Below are positions 4,347-5,357 of a stretch of 5,357 nucleotides of DNA, piece by piece. Position numbers and translations under genes: made by a program. Within the stretch, counting starts at the first letter, position 1. Each line of letters begins with the position of its first letter. Source of the DNA: Alphaproteobacteria bacterium (GTDB lineage Bacteria > Pseudomonadota > Alphaproteobacteria > Caulobacterales > Caulobacteraceae); contig JAHINZ010000144.1 of NCBI GenBank assembly GCA_018895795.1, positions 1-5,357 on the forward strand, written 5' to 3'. Below the pieces are notes generated by a model that was not told the DNA's origin, did no database searches, and saw only the letters and a program-made list of their open reading frames with translations.

Positions 4347-5081
4347 ATGAAAGTCGCCCTTCTCGACGACGACGAGAGCCACAATGCGCTGGTCGCCGGC
4401 TTGCTGGGACCGGCGGGCTATGACTGCGCCAGTTTCACCCATCCCGAACGCCTGCTGGCCGAGCTTCGTCGCCAGACCTTCGACCTGTTGATCATCGACT
4501 GGAACATGCCCGACCTCAGCGGCATCGAGACCCTGCGACGGATCGACGAGATGCTGCCCACAGCGCCGCCCGTCCTGCTGTTGACCAGCCGCTCGATAGA
4601 GGCGGATCTGGTCGAGGGTCTCAACGCCGGCGCCGACGACTATATCGTCAAGCCGTTGCAGCCGCCGGTGCTGATTGCCCGCGTCAACGCTCTGGCCCGG
4701 CGGATATACCGCGCCCCGGTCACGCCGCAGATCGAACAGCACGGCCCCTATCGCATGGATCCCGGCGCCCAGACGGCCAGTTGGGAGGATCATGTCGAGG
4801 CGCTGACGCCCAAGGAATTCCAGCTGGCCATGATCCTGTTCAACAATCTGGGTCGGCCGCTCTCGCGGGAATATCTGTTGCGCCGCGTCTGGGGCCAGCG
4901 CCCGGATCTGGAAACCCGCACCCTGGACGCCCACGTCTCGCGCCTGCGCTCCAAACTTCAGCTTCGCCCCGCCAATGGCTTTCGTCTAACGACGGTCTAT
5001 GGTTTCGGTTATCGTCTCGAGGCCTGTGACCCTCAGGGCGGTCCCGAGGCGGACGCCGAAGCCGGAGCGACCCCCGCATGA
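4347..5081 (+). CDS. OmpR/PhoB-family response regulator transcription factor
   Basis: This is a two-component output protein: phosphorylation of the receiver domain by a sensor kinase alters DNA binding by the winged-helix domain. It has 244 residues, slightly longer than usual because of an acidic/Pro-Ala tail after residue 226. The receiver domain (1-118) has all key residues: acidic pocket D7-D9, phospho-acceptor D51 in IIDWNMPDLSG (49-59), T80 in LLLTS, and K102 in VKPL. The Trans_Reg_C domain (about 132-225) shows LTPKEFQLAMILFNNLGRPLSR (153-174; written here only to locate helix 1), recognition-helix region TRTLDAHVSRLRSKL (190-204) and wing TTVYGFGYRLE (215-225). The ribosome-binding site is weak (AAGTGAG, close to the ATG). 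The stop overlaps the next gene by ATGA, so the two are probably translationally coupled. No partner kinase is in the window. Confidence 0.95.
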   Translation: MKVALLDDDESHNALVAGLLGPAGYDCASFTHPERLLAELRRQTFDLLIIDWNMPDLSGIETLRRIDEMLPTAPPVLLLTSRSIEADLVEGLNAGADDYIVKPLQPPVLIARVNALARRIYRAPVTPQIEQHGPYRMDPGAQTASWEDHVEALTPKEFQLAMILFNNLGRPLSREYLLRRVWGQRPDLETRTLDAHVSRLRSKLQLRPANGFRLTTVYGFGYRLEACDPQGGPEADAEAGATPA

Positions 5082-5357
5082 ACACCTCGAAGCAAGATCT
5101 GTTTGTTCTAACGGCCGCCTTGAGCTTGATCGCGGCGTCGGGCGTCCAGGCCGCCCCGCCCGAGCCGCCCGTGCTCTATGTGGTCAAACCGGGCGACACG
5201 CTGATCGGCCTGGCCTCCGTCTATCTCAATCGGCCTGGGGATTATCTGCAGGTGCAGCGCGCTAATCAGATCGCTCGCCCCCGCGCCCTGAGGATCGGCT
5301 CCACCCTGCGGATCGACCCCAACCTGCTGAAGAGCACCCCGATCGACGCGCGGCTCA
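5078..5357 (+). CDS. Secreted LysM-domain protein, N-terminal part (likely LysM-FecR family)
   Basis: Only the first 93 codons are present. Residues 1-25 form a signal peptide (basic K5, hydrophobic 8-20, cleavage after VQA), so the product is exported to the periplasm. Residues 33-79 are a LysM peptidoglycan-binding domain, with YVVKPGDTLIGLA (34-46), then YLQVQRANQI (56-65) and LRIGSTLRI (71-79). LysM domains bind the glycan chains of cell wall. The ATG overlaps the regulator stop in an ATGA, with no separate promoter, so they form one operon. In other proteobacteria I recall proteins with this LysM start followed by a FecR domain, located between an OmpR-type regulator and a CHASE2-domain protein. 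That larger architecture is inferred, because the sequence ends before a FecR domain would begin. Confidence 0.85.
   Translation, partial: MNTSKQDLFVLTAALSLIAASGVQAAPPEPPVLYVVKPGDTLIGLASVYLNRPGDYLQVQRANQIARPRALRIGSTLRIDPNLLKSTPIDARL

Noticed and set aside
4326..4934. 202-codon minus-strand frame opposite the response regulator
   Set aside because: It is a shadow; the plus strand carries all conserved receiver and winged-helix residues.

Overview
High-GC DNA with alphaproteobacterial protein families and gene style, most likely from Caulobacterales or a close relative. The supporting signs are a very GC-rich third codon position, a FecI/FecR-type sigma and anti-sigma pair, a short alphaproteobacterial CspA, and a DUF6481-type protein next to cspA. 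The genus assignment is an inference.

Left block, minus strand (1-971): an ECF sigma factor of the FecI type (465-971), followed with a 4-base ATGA overlap by its FecR-type membrane anti-sigma/regulator (1-468, cut by the window edge). Together they look like a cell-surface signalling switch. The TonB-dependent receptor that usually completes such a switch is not visible and could lie beyond the left edge. A 174-bp divergent regulatory region (972-1145) separates this pair from the next gene.

Middle block, plus strand (1146-2809): a lipoprotein of the PQQ-dependent aldose/sorbosone sugar dehydrogenase family (1146-2372), then an unrecognised 115-residue soluble protein (2462-2809).

Cold-shock block (2810-3944): a less GC-rich upstream region with a plausible promoter, a long 5' leader, cspA (3209-3418), a strong intergenic hairpin, a DUF6481-type charged helical protein (3536-3895), and a perfect terminator hairpin. 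The Shine-Dalgarno sequences of cspA and of the downstream gene each lie inside their own local inverted repeat. This suggests that both messages are controlled by RNA structure, and it is the most interesting non-coding signal in the window.

Right block (3945-5357): a 400-bp non-coding stretch with a GTAAA-N5-GTAAA direct repeat (CpxR-box form). It also has a possible 32-codon leader ORF with an 11-bp GC-rich hairpin inside it. An OmpR-type response regulator follows (4347-5081). It overlaps by 4 bases (ATGA) the start of a secreted LysM protein (5078 to the window end), which probably belongs to the LysM-FecR family. No sensor kinase is visible; it may follow downstream. I found no mobile element, tRNA, rRNA or CRISPR array.
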